A stretch of DNA of 64,000 bases from a bacterium (GTDB lineage: Bacteria > Bacillota > Bacilli > Lactobacillales > Streptococcaceae). The number at the start of each line of letters is the position of its first letter. Position 1 is the first letter of the stretch. Shown one piece after another: positions 1 to 7,212 of the stretch. The stretch spans positions 248,001 to 312,000 of the forward strand of contig CAJNBX010000001.1 in the NCBI GenBank assembly GCA_905221115.1, read 5' to 3'. The notes under the pieces were generated by a model. It saw nothing but the letters and a program-made list of their open reading frames with translations, ran no database searches and was not told the DNA's origin. A program made the position numbers and the translations under genes.

Positions 1-377
1 GTGTTTTCATTAAATTTACCTGAACGTTTGAGAAGGGCTTGAATCCGCATTTTGAGTTCTTCTAGGTAGAAAGGTTTAGTCAGATAATCATCCGCTCCCA
101 GTTCAAATCCATGTCCCTTGTCATCCAAACTTTCCTTGGCAGTCATGATCAGAACTGGAGTCGTAATTCCCTTTTCACGCAATTCTTTCAAGACTTGGAA
201 GCCATTTTTTTCAGGCAACATCAAATCGAGCAAAATCAAGTCATAGACGCCACTCTCAGCTTCGTAGAGACCTTCTTCCCCATCAAATACCTGCATGACA
301 TCTGCAAAATCGTCTAAAAAGTCAAATACCGAATTTGACAGGCCTAGGTCATCCTCAACCAATAAGATTTTTATCAT
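1..377 (-). CDS. ciaR: Response regulator CiaR (N-terminal part, runs off the window)
   Basis: Only the first ~125 residues are present: the receiver domain and the beginning of the linker. The product begins [16 protein letters not shown], with the acidic pocket at residues 8-9, the phospho-acceptor Asp in [11 protein letters not shown] around residue 51, the conserved Thr in LIMTAKE and the Lys in LTKPFYL. This matches pneumococcal CiaR, an OmpR-family regulator paired with the kinase CiaH and controlling competence, beta-lactam tolerance, htrA and small csRNAs. A strong GGAGGAG ribosome site precedes the ATG. The DNA-binding domain and ciaH lie outside the window. Identification is from remembered sequence similarity and is strong; pepN as the neighbour agrees with the pneumococcal arrangement. 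Confidence 0.95.
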
Positions 378-401
378 GAGAAACTCCTCCTTATTAAAAC
401 C

Positions 402-423
402 ATTATACCAAATTTGCCTTAAA
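402..423 (-). promoter_or_regulatory. ciaR promoter with CiaR-box-like repeat
   Basis: On the minus strand an extended -10 (TGGTATAAT; hexamer 402-407) stands ~25 bases before the ciaR start. Directly upstream is TTTAAG (418-423), five bases, then TTTGGT (407-412), resembling the CiaR direct repeat TTTAAG-N5-TTTAAG with a degenerate second half. This suggests autoregulation, but the second half-site is imperfect and overlaps the -10 by one base. Confidence 0.45.
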
Positions 424-445
424 AAAAACTCAACTCTCTGCATTT

Positions 446-551
446 TATACTCAATGAAAATCAAAGAGCAAACTAGGAAGCTAGCCGCAGGCTGTACTTG
501 AGTACGGTAAGGCGACGCTGACGTGGTTTGAATTTGATTTTCGAAGAGTAT
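446..551 (-). repeat. BOX element, boxA-boxC type (no boxB)
   Basis: A ~105 bp interspersed repeat ending in ATACTC/GAGTAT. It contains the boxA core GTACGGTAAGGCGACGCTGA, the target region of BOX-PCR primers, and a boxC part with CTAGCCGCAGG. Oriented boxC to boxA on the plus strand. It lies between the ciaR promoter and the 3' end of pepN. BOX elements are typical of S. pneumoniae and close relatives. The other two copies in the window are at 26638-26787 and 50485-50588. Confidence 0.92.
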
Positions 552-589
552 TACATGAGATAGCTGAGTTTTCTTTTATTTAGGCTTAA

Positions 590-3136
590 TTATTTGGTTC
601 CGTATTGAAGAACGACTGCTTCCACTGCAGCTTTTTCACGGTTAATCAAGTCAACACGCGCCGCAATTTCCTTGATTCCCATACCGATGTTACGGCTAAG
701 AGCAAGGTCAGAAAGTTGTGGCTCAAAGAATTCCTTGTACTCTGCCAAGCGTTGCTGAGTCTTAAATACGTGTGCAGGAAGGATAACAAAGCTATCAAAG
801 CTCATATCTCCTCCAAGGGCTGCCTTAATCCAAGCCCAGTTTTCACGCGCCCAAGACCATGCTGTTTCCTGAGTTGCTTGGTGAGCTAGGAATTGGTAAT
901 ACCAAGCAGACAAGTCCTGCGGTTTGACCACAAATTTGTCCTTCCAAGCAGCAATCAAGGTTTGGATATTGTCCGCATCTTTACTATAGGCAAGAGCGGC
1001 TGCCAACTGACGTTTAAAGACAGCATCTGTTGCGTGCGTATAAGTATCAAGATAAAGTGCTAACAAGTCTTTGGTCTCATGATGTTTCATCTCATTGATC
1101 AGAACTTGTGAGCGAATGGCTGCTGGAAGTCCTGAAAGCTGATCCTTGTGAGCTTCGAAGATTTGGCTAGCGACTTGACTAGCTTCTGCATCATTTGATC
1201 GAATCATCATAGAAATAGCCAACTGACGAACCAATTCATCCTCATCTGATTCACCATCTTTAGCTTCAAAACCAAGACGGTCATAGTTGTGACGAGCCAA
1301 TTTAGCAACCAAGGCTTTGAAGGCTCTTTCAGCTTCTGTTCCTTCATCGATAAAGCGCTCAAGAGCAGAAATTACTTCAGAAACAGCTGAAACGACAAGG
1401 TAAGATTCTTCCTTAGCAAGTTTATCAAGGACTGGAAGCAAGTCTGCATAAGAAATGTTCCCTGCTTCAGCAAGCAAACGACGTTCTTGAACGATCTGCA
1501 GTTTACTTGTGTTATCAAGCTCAACTAGATCAGCAAGAACTGCATCTAACAAGTCTCCTTGATAGTCTGTAATGTAGTGAGCTGTATTTTCTGTGTTGAA
1601 GCGAAGAGCTCCTTCATTTTCAGCAAGAAGAGCTGCGTAGCCAGGGATTTCGATGCTTTCAGTTTCAAGTGTATCAGGCAAACCTTTCCAGTTGCTATTG
1701 AGTGGCACAACCCAGAGACGGTTCTTATCTTCGTTCTCACCGATGAAGAATTGTTTTTGTGAAATCTTCAAAACATCATTTTCAACTTTGACAGTAAGAA
1801 CTGGGTAACCAGGCTGTTCCAACCAAGAATCCATGAAAGCTGCGACATCACGGCCAGATGCTTGACCAAGGGCATCCCAAAGGTCACTACCAATGGTGTT
1901 GCTGTATTGGTGTTTTTCAAAGTAAGCGTGCAAACCTTTAGTAAAATCAGCATCTCCTAGCCAACGGCGAAGCATGTGCATGAGACGGCTTCCTTTGGCA
2001 TAGACGATAGCGCCGTCAAAGAGTGTATTGATTTCATCTGGATGTTTAACTTCGACGTGGACAGACTGAACGCCATCAGTCGCGTCACGTTCAAGAGCGT
2101 GAGGTACTCCACCTGTTTGGAAATCTTCAAAGATATTCCAGCTTGGTTCAATAGCATCCACACAGACGTACTCCATCATATTAGCAAAGCTTTCATTGAG
2201 CCAAAGGTCATCCCACCATTTCATAGTTACGAGGTTACCAAACCATTGGTGAGCCAATTCATGGGCTACAACAAGGGCAACTTGTTGGCGACTAGCAAAA
2301 GTTGAGTTCTCATCTACAACCAAGCAAACTTCACGGTAAGTGACAAGACCCCAGTTTTCCATAGCACCAGCTGAGAAGTCAGGAAGGGCGATGTGGAGAG
2401 ATTGAGGGATTGGGTACTTAACTCCATAGTAATCTTCGTAAAACTCGATAGAGCGAACAGCGATATCCAGTGAGAAATCAAGGTTTGATAGTGGATGAGC
2501 TTTGGTTGAATAAACACCTACGAGGGTACCGTTTTTAGTTTTAGCCGTCACACCTTGCAAATCACCTGCGACAAAGGCTAACAAGTAAGAAGACATGCGA
2601 GGTGTTGTCTCAAACTTCCAGATACCTGTTTCCTTACGGTTTTCAACGTCAATTTCTGGCATGTTAGACAAGGCCAATTCACCTTCTGCTTGGTCAAAAC
2701 GTAGAGAGAGGTCAAAAGTTGCTTTGGCTTCTGGCTCATCCACACATGGGAAGGCTTCGCGGGCAAAATGGCTCTCGAATTGAGTTGACAAGACTTCCTT
2801 CTTGACTCCATCAACTGTGTAGTATGAAGGGTAAATCCCTGTCATGTTATCTGTAATTTTTCCTGAGAAAGCGATAACCACTTCAACTTGACCAGCTTCA
2901 GCTAATTCAATATGAAGGGCTTCATTGTCATGATCAACTGTGAATGGGCGAGCTACCCCTGCAACTTCTACAGTGGCGATTTCCAAGTCTTTTTGGTGGA
3001 GGGAAATACGGTCACTCTGTGCTTGACCAGTGATGGTCACCTTCCCAGAAAACGTCTTGGTCTCACGACTCAAGTCTAAAAATAAATCATAATGTTCAGG
3101 AACAAATTGCTTAATAAAATGTTCAACTGCTTGCAT
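590..3136 (-). CDS. pepN: Aminopeptidase N (M1 zinc metallopeptidase)
   Basis: 848 residues, the usual length for lactic-acid bacterial PepN. It is cytosolic (no signal peptide) and removes N-terminal amino acids from peptides, completing the use of imported oligopeptides. Visible M1 hallmarks: the exopeptidase motif GAMENWG near residue 257, the zinc site HELAHQWFGN near 292 and the third ligand Glu in LWLNESFAN about 20 residues later. The C-terminal third is the helical ERAP1-like domain. A GATAGGAG ribosome site supports this start. It is monocistronic: its own promoter lies at 3188-3193, and a BOX element and ciaR lie downstream. Confidence 0.97.
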   Translation of the reverse strand: MQAVEHFIKQFVPEHYDLFLDLSRETKTFSGKVTITGQAQSDRISLHQKDLEIATVEVAGVARPFTVDHDNEALHIELAEAGQVEVVIAFSGKITDNMTGIYPSYYTVDGVKKEVLSTQFESHFAREAFPCVDEPEAKATFDLSLRFDQAEGELALSNMPEIDVENRKETGIWKFETTPRMSSYLLAFVAGDLQGVTAKTKNGTLVGVYSTKAHPLSNLDFSLDIAVRSIEFYEDYYGVKYPIPQSLHIALPDFSAGAMENWGLVTYREVCLVVDENSTFASRQQVALVVAHELAHQWFGNLVTMKWWDDLWLNESFANMMEYVCVDAIEPSWNIFEDFQTGGVPHALERDATDGVQSVHVEVKHPDEINTLFDGAIVYAKGSRLMHMLRRWLGDADFTKGLHAYFEKHQYSNTIGSDLWDALGQASGRDVAAFMDSWLEQPGYPVLTVKVENDVLKISQKQFFIGENEDKNRLWVVPLNSNWKGLPDTLETESIEIPGYAALLAENEGALRFNTENTAHYITDYQGDLLDAVLADLVELDNTSKLQIVQERRLLAEAGNISYADLLPVLDKLAKEESYLVVSAVSEVISALERFIDEGTEAERAFKALVAKLARHNYDRLGFEAKDGESDEDELVRQLAISMMIRSNDAEASQVASQIFEAHKDQLSGLPAAIRSQVLINEMKHHETKDLLALYLDTYTHATDAVFKRQLAAALAYSKDADNIQTLIAAWKDKFVVKPQDLSAWYYQFLAHQATQETAWSWARENWAWIKAALGGDMSFDSFVILPAHVFKTQQRLAEYKEFFEPQLSDLALSRNIGMGIKEIAARVDLINREKAAVEAVVLQYGTK

Positions 3137-3187
3137 AGTTTTCTCCTATCTAAGTTTAAGAGCTGGAGCTCTTCTTCAAACAAACTT

Positions 3188-3193
3188 ATTATA
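3188..3193 (-). promoter_or_regulatory. pepN promoter (extended -10)
   Basis: TGATATAAT on the minus strand, about 50 bases upstream of the pepN ATG, with no convincing -35 at 17 bp; an extended -10 promoter that places the pepN start site near 3181. Confidence 0.55.
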
Positions 3194-3257
3194 TCATGTT
3201 TTGCTTGAGAAAAAAGGATTGGACGGTGATTTTCAAAACTTTCTTCCTTCTAATAGC

Positions 3258-3698
3258 CTACAGTGGGTAGACCTTGCGAAATTCTTCTAAAACAACCTTG
3301 CTTTCAGGTGTAAAAGTCAGTCCTGCTTCTCTCAGCCACTCGGCGAAACAATCCTCATGAACCTGACGCCAATAGGCTAGGGATTTGTCACCTTCCCCTT
3401 CCTTGTAGGCATGGTCGGCTGAAACCTGATGGAAAGGCTGAACGGAAACCCTTGTAATTTCGACAATACAGACAGCCTGATTTTGACTATCTAAAATGAC
3501 ATCAAAGGTCCCTTCTTGCGGAAGAAGTTCGCCTTCTAGTTCGTAGAGGTCATAGGCCGAAGCCGTTGCTGTCTTTTCGCCTTTTAATACCAAGTCAGCT
3601 AAGAGATCTGCCTCTACTCCAAAAGCCCAGGCGTCTATCTCATCTCCGATAGAAGGGTTGATTTGCTTGTAGGCATTCCACATTTCTTGCGGTGTCAT
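3258..3698 (-). CDS. ASCH domain protein
   Basis: 146 residues with the ASCH (PUA-like beta-barrel) signature: a GEKTATAS segment near residue 39, a central strand region VCIVEITRVSVQPF, and the helix SLAYWRQVHEDCF. ASCH folds bind RNA or modified nucleosides; E. coli YqfB of this superfamily is an N4-acetylcytidine amidohydrolase, but that activity cannot be assigned here. Last gene of the five-gene operon, starting within the stop of the preceding gene (ATGA overlap), which implies translational coupling. AAGGAG ribosome site. Function unknown. Confidence 0.85.
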   Translation of the reverse strand: MTPQEMWNAYKQINPSIGDEIDAWAFGVEADLLADLVLKGEKTATASAYDLYELEGELLPQEGTFDVILDSQNQAVCIVEITRVSVQPFHQVSADHAYKEGEGDKSLAYWRQVHEDCFAEWLREAGLTFTPESKVVLEEFRKVYPL

Positions 3699-4543
3699 GG
3701 GTTGCTCCTTTGTAATTTTTTACTTACTTCTTTTACACGTTTGAGGTGGTCTGGATGGTCAATTTCTAAATCAAAAATCTCTAGAATAGAACTGTAGTGA
3801 ATAATGCATTCGATACCCATCTGATTCATTTTTTGTATGAAAGAAGTATTCAGATAGCCTGCTACAGCAAAATCAATCTTTTTCATCCTTGCTTTATCCT
3901 GCATCTGTCTCAGCATATCTAACATTATTGGGCTTTCCATATTATGCCATTGACTGTTTCTCACAGTCGCAAAAATAAAAGAAGTCAAATCATTCATTCC
4001 AACTACAATCTTTGAAATGCCCGCTTCCAGTATCCTATCCAAGTCAAAATACGCTGACGGTAATTCAATCATCGTGCCAACTTTCCCAGTAAAACCCTGC
4101 TGACGCAATACTGTAATAGCTTGCTTTAACTGTTCAGCATCATTGACAAAAGGAAAGATAAGAGACAGATTGGGATTGTTTTGATAAACTTCTGTAACGA
4201 CATGTGCTTCAGCCTGAAATTCATCCAGACACGCCAGCAAACGCCTAGTTCCTCTATATCCAAATAAGGGATGATTTTCATCAAAATACTCTTTAGTCCC
4301 CTTTAGACAATTAGCTTCTGTATTCGTTAATTCTGAAAAACGATACCAGATCTCCTCATCTGAGTACAAGGAACAGATAGTATCTAGATAATCTTTTACA
4401 AATTGCTGACAACTTGCTAATAGTATGTTTTGGTTGAGTTCTCTCAACAAGTATTCCCCACGAATCATTCCAATGTGGTGAAAAACTTGAGGATAAACTT
4501 TTTCAAGAATTTTTTCTCCACTAAGAGCAAGTTGATTTTGCAT
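3695..4543 (-). CDS. Stand-alone PEP-synthase/PPDK-type C-terminal barrel protein
   Basis: 282 residues resembling the PEP-binding TIM-barrel (C-terminal) domain of PEP synthase, PPDK and PTS Enzyme I. Recognisable pieces in order: ENHPLFGYRGTRR near residue 89 (compare ENPMLGxRG), a LSLIFPFVND strand near 127, GTMIELPSAYF near 156, and GMNDLTSFIF near 182 (compare GTNDLTQ). The phosphohistidine and ATP-grasp domains of full-length enzymes are absent. The position of the catalytic Cys (CGE/CGQ in the family) reads VAGYLNTS, so the acid/base Cys is missing. It overlaps the upstream Nudix gene by 23 bases with a GGAAGG ribosome site. Probably binds a PEP- or pyruvate-like ligand; reaction unknown. 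Confidence 0.75.
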   Translation of the reverse strand: MQNQLALSGEKILEKVYPQVFHHIGMIRGEYLLRELNQNILLASCQQFVKDYLDTICSLYSDEEIWYRFSELTNTEANCLKGTKEYFDENHPLFGYRGTRRLLACLDEFQAEAHVVTEVYQNNPNLSLIFPFVNDAEQLKQAITVLRQQGFTGKVGTMIELPSAYFDLDRILEAGISKIVVGMNDLTSFIFATVRNSQWHNMESPIMLDMLRQMQDKARMKKIDFAVAGYLNTSFIQKMNQMGIECIIHYSSILEIFDLEIDHPDHLKRVKEVSKKLQRSNP

Positions 4544-5021
4544 ACTGTACCTTCCAATTCATGTAAGAAGTCTTGTCAAGTTCTGGAAATCCTAATAATT
4601 CAGACTTAATCTTCAAGACTAATGGCGATGCATTTTCTTCTGTGATCTCTTGAATATTCATCCAAATATATCCAAGTGAATCATTCTCACCATCAGACAC
4701 AGCTTCCGAAATCGTAACTTGAGGTGCACTCTCATTCATTTCAACATCATACAAGGCCATGACATGGTGAACCATAAAGTTTTTTAACTCTTCCCTGACG
4801 AAAACATCGTAGATTCGAGGATTAGAGTAGTTTCTAACAGTAAATCCCGTCTCTTCCATAACTTCTCTAGTCAGCGTTTCCGTCAGTCCTTCACCTACTT
4901 CCTGGCTACCACCGGGTAGATCATACCGATGTTTATAAGGACCTCTCGTTTTTTCAATGCAGAGTAACTTCCCATTTTCAAAGCAAACAGCGTAGACTCC
5001 AAAGTGTCTTTTGATTTCCAT
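4521..5021 (-). CDS. Nudix hydrolase
   Basis: 166 residues with a perfect Nudix box near residues 37-60: GSQEVGE, then seven residues, then REVMEETGF. The N-terminal strand FGVYAVCFENGKLLCIEK is typical of MutT-like members acting on nucleoside diphosphate derivatives; substrate not predictable. Third gene in the operon, nine bases after the dehydrogenase stop, with a GTAGGAGG ribosome site. Its 3' end overlaps the PEP-barrel gene. Confidence 0.88.
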   Translation of the reverse strand: MEIKRHFGVYAVCFENGKLLCIEKTRGPYKHRYDLPGGSQEVGEGLTETLTREVMEETGFTVRNYSNPRIYDVFVREELKNFMVHHVMALYDVEMNESAPQVTISEAVSDGENDSLGYIWMNIQEITEENASPLVLKIKSELLGFPELDKTSYMNWKVQYAKSTCS

Positions 5022-5030
5022 CAGATCCTC

Positions 5031-5729
5031 CTACTTCAAAGACCAGCCACCATCTATTCTCAAGATTTGTCCTTGCATGGCGCTTGCTTTTCCACTTGCT
5101 AAGAAAAGGCTAATCTCTGCTACTTCCTCTGGATCAATCCAGCGCTTGATTGGTGTTTCACTAGCCACCCAGTCCGCTAAACCACCTGGCTCAAAGTCTG
5201 CAGCGGTCATAGCTGTCTTGACTGCTCCTGGAGCGATACCAAAGACCTGAATCCCAGTTTCAGCATAGTCTAGAGCCAACTGCTTGGTAAATCCAGCCAA
5301 AGCATGCTTAGATGAAGTATAGGCGTGACCACCACCTCCTGCTAGATTTGAAGCAATGGAACACATATTGATAATGGATCCTTTTTTATTCTCCAACATT
5401 TTGGTCAAATAATAGCGAGTCAACTCTACTGGAGTAACGTAGTTAATTTCAAAAATTTCTTGAATTTCCTGCGCTGATTGTTCCAACAGTGGTTTGTAAT
5501 CATCCAAAACTCCAGCAGTATTGCACAAAATATCTACCTGAGGACACCAGTCAAAAATAGGCTCTAAGTCCAAGGTCAAATCTCTCTGTAAAAAGTGGAA
5601 ATCACCCTCTAAGAGTGGATTTTCACCTTGGTCAACTCCATAAACTTGATACCCCTTCTCTAAAAAGAGGCGAGCTTGAGCCAGACCAATCCCTGAACTA
5701 ACGCCTGTAATGAGTACACATTTAGTCAT
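5031..5729 (-). CDS. Short-chain dehydrogenase/reductase
   Basis: 232 residues, classical SDR length. N-terminal dinucleotide motif TGVSSGIG (residues 8-15), NTAG at ~69, catalytic Ser in the INMCSIAS segment and the YTSSK pair (Tyr-x3-Lys) near 137-141. It resembles FabG-like 3-oxoacyl reductases but lies outside any fatty-acid cluster, so the substrate is open. The ATG overlaps the end of the DUF2829 gene by eight bases; second gene in the operon. Confidence 0.88.
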   Translation of the reverse strand: MTKCVLITGVSSGIGLAQARLFLEKGYQVYGVDQGENPLLEGDFHFLQRDLTLDLEPIFDWCPQVDILCNTAGVLDDYKPLLEQSAQEIQEIFEINYVTPVELTRYYLTKMLENKKGSIINMCSIASNLAGGGGHAYTSSKHALAGFTKQLALDYAETGIQVFGIAPGAVKTAMTAADFEPGGLADWVASETPIKRWIDPEEVAEISLFLASGKASAMQGQILRIDGGWSLK

Positions 5730-5958
5730 GCACTTCTACCCAATCTATCGCCAAAACATCACAAGGTGTCGGACTCCACATGGAAAAACCTTCTCCTTCT
5801 CCAGACACGTTGATTAGGAAATAAGGTGTCACTTCAAGTGCAACCCCGTTTTGTTCAATGGTGTCAAAAAGTTGGACATAGTTTTCAGCACCTCCCCAAC
5901 CAGTACGTACATATTTTTTCTTAGCCTTTAACCCAGGCAGTATTTCTTCGAAAGTCAT
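5722..5958 (-). CDS. DUF2829 (Tad2-like) small protein
   Basis: 78 residues. The N-terminal MTFEEILPGLKAKKKYVRTG followed by WGG, and the C-terminal WSPTPCDVLAIDWVEV, fit the DUF2829 pattern (F..AL..LK.GKKV.R.GW ... W.P...DLLA.DWE.V). In phages this fold is Tad2, a protein that sequesters the signalling nucleotides of Thoeris defence. Here it is chromosomal and leads a metabolic-looking operon with no phage genes around it, so an anti-defence role is only one possibility; binding a small nucleotide-like ligand is the more general inference. AGGAG ribosome site; promoter at 5992-5997. Confidence 0.75.
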   Translation of the reverse strand: MTFEEILPGLKAKKKYVRTGWGGAENYVQLFDTIEQNGVALEVTPYFLINVSGEGEGFSMWSPTPCDVLAIDWVEVHD

Positions 5959-5991
5959 GTTATTCTCCTTTTATTCTACATTCTTCATTTA

Positions 5992-5997
5992 ATTATA
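5992..5997 (-). promoter_or_regulatory. Promoter of the five-gene operon (-10 TATAAT)
   Basis: Extended -10 TGTTATAAT on the minus strand, 33 bases before the DUF2829 ATG, lying directly after the T-run of the terminator at 5999-6025. The -35 region falls inside that terminator stem and is poor. Confidence 0.5.
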
Positions 5998-5998
5998 A

Positions 5999-6025
5999 CA
6001 AAAAACCGTTGTGCAACGGCTTTTT
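5999..6025. terminator. Bidirectional intrinsic terminator
   Basis: CCGTTG (6006-6011) pairs with CAACGG (6014-6019), flanked by A and T runs on both sides (AAAAAACC ... GGCTTTTT). It insulates the five-gene operon from the IS630 remnant. Confidence 0.75.
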
Positions 6026-6046
6026 GACTCATTTTAAATCAAAATC

Positions 6047-6938
6047 AATAAGCATTTTATAATTATAGTCATTTAGTTTAAAAAAAGCGCCCCAAACATT
6101 CAAAAATATTTGGAACTTCCCTTAATAAATCCGTCACTTTCTTTTTCAAGATAGCCCAAGCTTGCTCAATAGGATTCAAATATGGTGAATAAGGCGGTAG
6201 GGGTAAGAAAAAGTGTTTATCTTGAAGGTAAAGTTCATCCAAGATATGCTTGGGATGAAAACTAGCATTGTCCATAACAATGATATGAGGTGTCTTCAAA
6301 GCAGGCAGGAGTTGCGTTTTAAATCACTCCACAAAGAAATCGATTGTCATACTTTCCTTGTAAATCATGGGAGCTATAAACTCTCCATCTACTTGTCCTG
6401 CAACAATCGAAGTCCACTCAAAACGCCGTTCGCTAATCTTTTCATAGACTTTCTCCCCTCTAGGAGCCCGTGCATAAGGACGATAGAGGTAGCGGTCGAT
6501 TCCCGTTTCGTCAATATATAGGACTGGTAAATCTTTTAGATTATCCAAAATATCAAGAAACTCAGCGACTTTCTCTGGATTTTGTTCCTTAAAGCTAGTC
6601 GTCTTTTTTTAAAGTGACCTTAATCTGCTTTAAAGCTGCCCATACTGAAGGAACAGTACAACCAAAATGTGCCACAATTTTCCGTAAGAAAGCGTCTGGA
6701 TGAGCCTCTACAAATGCTTTCAATTCCTCTAAAGGAATTTTCCGCTTTTTGACGACTCACTTTTTCCGCTCTAAGTGTCCTTGCTCACGTCTTTCTTTTC
6801 CCACGTGAAGAGAGTTCTGACGCCAACATCAAAAACTTTAGCTGCCTCGACATAGCTGTGTCCTTCTTTGATATAATCTAATGCTCCTTGTTTAAAATCT
6901 CTACTATATGCCATAGCTTTATTATAAGATGCTTATTT
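6047..6938 (-). mobile_element. Degenerate IS630-family element (IS630-Spn1-like)
   Basis: A ~0.9 kb element bounded by imperfect inverted repeats: AATAAGCATTTTATAAT at 6047-6063 and its near-complement AATAAGCATCTTATAAT at 6922-6938. It carries the broken transposase at 6078-6914. Size and protein match IS630-Spn1 of pneumococcus. Exact ends and the TA target duplication could not be fixed by eye. Confidence 0.8.
6078..6914 (-). pseudogene. IS630 transposase remnant, multiply disrupted
   Basis: Starts MAYSRDFKQGALDYIKEG (helix-turn-helix, 6914) and ends with the DDE region: IDETGIDRYLY (first Asp), ITVMDN-type IIVMDNASFHP (second Asp) and YSPYLNPIEQAWAILKKK (Glu). Lesions: a frameshift near 6788-6802, an in-frame TGA at 6757-6759, and another in-frame TGA at 6324-6326 (VE*FKTQ). 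An A7 run (AAAAAAAG, around 6602-6609) also separates the two halves; this may be the programmed frameshift site of the intact element rather than damage. No functional transposase can be made. Confidence 0.85.
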
Positions 6939-7079
6939 TAAACTAAGCAACTATATCATGGCTTGAACTGACTATTTTATATATTGTCTTACTTCGTCCT
7001 CACAAAAATATATCAAAAATCAAAAGCGCTTAGGAAAAAACTCTATTTCATGAGAGAATACAATAAATCTTCCCACAAT

Positions 7080-7125
7080 AAAACGCATAATATCAAGTTT
7101 TTTGGCTCCTGATATCATGCGTTTT
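7080..7125. terminator. Terminator of the suf operon
   Basis: Long hairpin: AAAACGCATAATATCA (7080-7095) pairs with TGATATCATGCGTTTT (7110-7125) with one mismatch. It has a T-rich tail on the minus strand and follows sufB by ~90 bases. The stretch 6939-7079 between the IS and this hairpin holds nothing recognisable. Confidence 0.7.
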
Positions 7126-7212
7126 CTGTTCTTAAAATATTTTTTCTCAGTCTCTTTTTATTACAAGTTCATCTTCAAAGTCCTTGATTTTTAGTAAATC
7201 TAAAATCAAATA

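Noticed and set aside
446-551. RUP element
   Set aside because: Size (~105 bp) invites the RUP label, but the boxA core with GGTAAGGCGACGCTGACG and the boxC segment identify BOX.
3258-5958. Phage anti-defence island
   Set aside because: Only one gene (DUF2829) suggests it; no phage structural, integrase or other anti-defence genes are present.
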